From Bacteroidota bacterium (GTDB lineage Bacteria > Bacteroidota > Ignavibacteria > Ignavibacteriales > Ignavibacteriaceae), in NCBI GenBank assembly GCA_023433685.1, contig JAEYUD010000264.1, forward strand, positions 1-7,660: DNA of 7,660 bases. The letters are read 5' to 3'. The notes beneath the pieces were generated by a model. The model worked only from the letters and a program-made list of their open reading frames with translations, made no database searches and had not been told where the DNA came from. Of this stretch, positions 6,216 through 7,660 are shown piece after piece; position 1 is the first letter of the stretch, and the number at the start of each line of letters is the position of its first letter. Made by a program: the position numbers and the translations under genes.

Positions 6216-7064
6216 ATGATAGATATATTTCTTGGCGCGTCAAAGAACACGCTGATCCACCTTCTTCTCCTCTTTGGACTGACCGGGGTTATAACCCTGT
6301 TGCTTTTTCTCCTCCAGCGGATGATCTGCATCTCATTCAGCAAAACCACCGGCTGGAACGGCCTCTATCTGACCGCCTGGATCGGAACTCCCGTGCATGA
6401 GCTGGGGCACGTGATCTTCTGCCTGATCTTTCGACACAAGGTTAACGAAGTGGCGCTATTCAAACCTGATAAAAGCTCAGGCGTGCTCGGGTACGTTCAC
6501 CACAGTTACAATACCAAAAGCCTTTATCAGAGCATCGGTAATTTCTTCATAGGCATCGCCCCGCTTCTTACCGGCAGCGCGGTGCTCTTCCTCCTGTTCG
6601 ATACTTTCTTTAAGGGACATGCTGCCGCTCCCGTGAAGTCAGGAATTGATATAAACAACATCAATGCCTCTATTGGCACTGTTTTCACTGAAGTCTATTC
6701 CGGAATCAAACAAAACCTGATCGCCATTCAGGCTTCTTTCTCGAAGCCGAACCTTACCACCGTACTGTTGGTTTACGTGATGGCTTCAATTTCCACCCAC
6801 ATGGCTCCCAGCAATACCGATCTTAAAAACGCCCTCCCCGGTTTTGGGTTGATCGTGGCACTTGTCTTTATTTTCAATCTCGCCATGGCATTCACCGGAA
6901 AAGCGCTTGTGATCGCCACTCCAGTAACTGCTTTTATGGGGAAACTTCACGGAATTTTGATTTTCGGTCTCGCGCTTACCATCGCGGCGTTTGTGTTAAT
7001 TTATCTGCCGCTCGCCGTTTACCATCTCCTCAGGGCAAAGAGAATACTGAACCCCTTCTATTGA
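6216..7064 (+). CDS. Polytopic membrane protein with HELGH zinc motif (putative M50/S2P-like metalloprotease)
   Basis: This is a 282-residue inner-membrane protein of unassigned function. Hydrophobic segments are seen at about 13-33, 50-72, 107-128, 181-194, 210-226 and 244-272. The motif HELGH (61-65, in GTPVHELGHVIFCLIF) fits the HExxH zinc site of metallopeptidases and sits inside a hydrophobic segment, as in site-2-type intramembrane proteases. A loop follows (LGYVHHSYN, 91-99), then GNFFIGIAPLLTGS (108-121), which recalls the Gly-Pro hairpin of M50 proteins. SISTHMAPSNTDLKNALPG (191-209) carries His195 and Asp202 and could supply the third metal ligand in place of the classic NxxPxxxLDG motif. 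There is no signal peptide apart from the first membrane segment, and no PDZ domain. It stands alone on the plus strand between divergent nth and convergent hemL, so the neighbours say nothing about a substrate. Protease activity is inferred; a non-proteolytic zinc membrane protein is possible. Confidence 0.7.
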   Translation: MIDIFLGASKNTLIHLLLLFGLTGVITLLLFLLQRMICISFSKTTGWNGLYLTAWIGTPVHELGHVIFCLIFRHKVNEVALFKPDKSSGVLGYVHHSYNTKSLYQSIGNFFIGIAPLLTGSAVLFLLFDTFFKGHAAAPVKSGIDINNINASIGTVFTEVYSGIKQNLIAIQASFSKPNLTTVLLVYVMASISTHMAPSNTDLKNALPGFGLIVALVFIFNLAMAFTGKALVIATPVTAFMGKLHGILIFGLALTIAAFVLIYLPLAVYHLLRAKRILNPFY

Positions 7065-7075
7065 GAAAATACGAA

Positions 7076-7103
7076 AAAGGGGCGGCAACGTTGCCACCCC
7101 TTT
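7076..7103 (-). terminator. Intrinsic terminator of hemL, possibly bidirectional
   Basis: The arms AAAGGGG (7076-7082) and CCCCTTT (7097-7103) enclose the perfect palindrome GGCAACGTTGCC (7084-7095), with a single C/A mismatch (7083/7096) between the two stem sections. Read on the minus strand, the hairpin begins 7 nt past the hemL stop codon and its 3' side ends in a T-run (TTTTT, complement of 7074-7078) followed by CGTATTTTC, so it suits hemL best. For the plus-strand membrane protein gene, whose stop is 11 nt before the hairpin, only TTT then CAG follows, a weaker signal. A shared terminator between convergent genes is the natural reading. Confidence 0.85.
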
Positions 7104-7110
7104 CAGATAT

Positions 7111-7660
7111 CTAAAGAATCTCCTGCAACGTCTCGTAATGAGCCTGGATCGTTAGATCGATCTCCTCATTGCTTAAAGCGGTACTAAGGAACCACGCCTC
7201 AAACTGTGCCGGTGGAATGTATATCCCCCGTTTCAGCATGCCATGGAAGAACTTTCCGAATAGCGCTGTATCAGACTTGAAAGCCGAATCGAAATCATAA
7301 ACGGGTTCTTCCGTAAAAAAGAGTGAGATCATCGAACCGACACGGTTTATCCTGAACGATCTCTCAAATTTAGCGTGATTCTCTCTGAATCCTTCTTCAA
7401 GCCGGTCGGTTTTATCCTCGAGTTCCTGATAAATTTCAGGATGCTCCTGGATGTGGTGAAGTGCAGCGTAACCGGCTGCCATTGCCAATGGATTTCCGCT
7501 GAGTGTGCCTGCCTGATACACAGGACCGAGTGGCGCGAGTTTTTCCATTATCTCGCGTTTCCCGCCGAAAGCTCCAACCGGAAGTCCGCCACCGATGATC
7601 TTGCCAAATGTTGTAAGATCGGGTTTAATACCGAAAAGCTCCTGGGCACCCCCCTTGGAA
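7111..7660 (-). CDS. hemL: Glutamate-1-semialdehyde 2,1-aminomutase, C-terminal part (cut by window edge)
   Basis: This PLP enzyme converts glutamate-1-semialdehyde to 5-aminolevulinate, the last step of the C5 route to haem and other tetrapyrroles, in the cytosol. The visible part is 182 residues, roughly the last two fifths of a protein that is usually about 430 residues long. The frame is open from the window edge to the TAG at 7111-7113. The PLP-binding region reads LTTFGKIIGGGLPVGAFGG, with the Schiff-base lysine encoded at 7600-7602. PVYQAGTLSGNPLAMAAG follows, highly typical of HemL and separating it from other class III aminotransferases. Family C-terminal words are also present: RVGSMISLFF, FFHGMLKRGIYIPPAQFEAWF and ALSNEEIDLTI. 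An internal ATG at 7548 is not the start, because conserved sequence continues upstream of it. The start and regulation lie outside the window. The hairpin just downstream ends the transcript. Confidence 0.96.
   Translation of the reverse strand, partial: SKGGAQELFGIKPDLTTFGKIIGGGLPVGAFGGKREIMEKLAPLGPVYQAGTLSGNPLAMAAGYAALHHIQEHPEIYQELEDKTDRLEEGFRENHAKFERSFRINRVGSMISLFFTEEPVYDFDSAFKSDTALFGKFFHGMLKRGIYIPPAQFEAWFLSTALSNEEIDLTIQAHYETLQEIL

Noticed and set aside
6131..6400. Plus-strand 89-codon frame overlapping the start of the HELGH gene
   Set aside because: It is in a different frame from the membrane protein with convincing hydrophobic segments and zinc motif, and it reads as low-information sequence.
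7111..7548. hemL start at the internal ATG (7548)
   Set aside because: The reading frame stays open to the window edge and the upstream codons encode the conserved PLP-lysine region, so this ATG is internal.

Overview
The window is an ordinary-looking chromosomal segment from a Gram-negative bacterium of the Bacteroidota/Ignavibacteriota/Chlorobiota branch, most likely an Ignavibacteria-like lineage. The evidence is a type IX secretion system (T9SS) pair, porU-porV, which is essentially confined to this superphylum, a mid-range base composition, and a protein style rich in 'NYPNPF'-type sorting domains. The exact taxon is an inference and was not checked by any search.

Layout from left to right: (1) bases 1-122 hold a low-complexity tandem repeat tract whose + strand has no G outside one 14-bp GC palindrome. 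(2) porV (123-1283, minus) and porU (1319-5308, minus) are 35 bp apart and look like one operon, transcribed porU then porV. (3) A 214-bp AT-rich gap precedes porU. (4) nth (endonuclease III, 5523-6158) lies on the same strand upstream of porU. (5) A 57-bp divergent intergenic region separates nth from (6) a plus-strand gene (6216-7064) for a polytopic membrane protein with an HELGH metal-binding motif, apparently a member of the intramembrane metalloprotease (M50/S2P-like) world without an assigned role. (7) A strong hairpin at 7076-7103 sits between this gene and (8) the 3' part of hemL (7111-7660, minus), which runs off the right edge.

Functionally, PorU is the cell-surface cysteine peptidase (sortase) that removes the C-terminal sorting domain of T9SS cargo, and PorV is the outer-membrane beta-barrel that carries cargo and anchors PorU. 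Both seem intact, with the catalytic His and Cys of PorU present. nth (base excision repair) and hemL (tetrapyrrole synthesis) are housekeeping genes with no evident link to the secretion pair. I see no mobile element, tRNA, rRNA or CRISPR array. The least explained items are the repeat tract abutting the porV stop codon, the short tail of PorV after its last predicted beta-strand, and the HELGH membrane protein.
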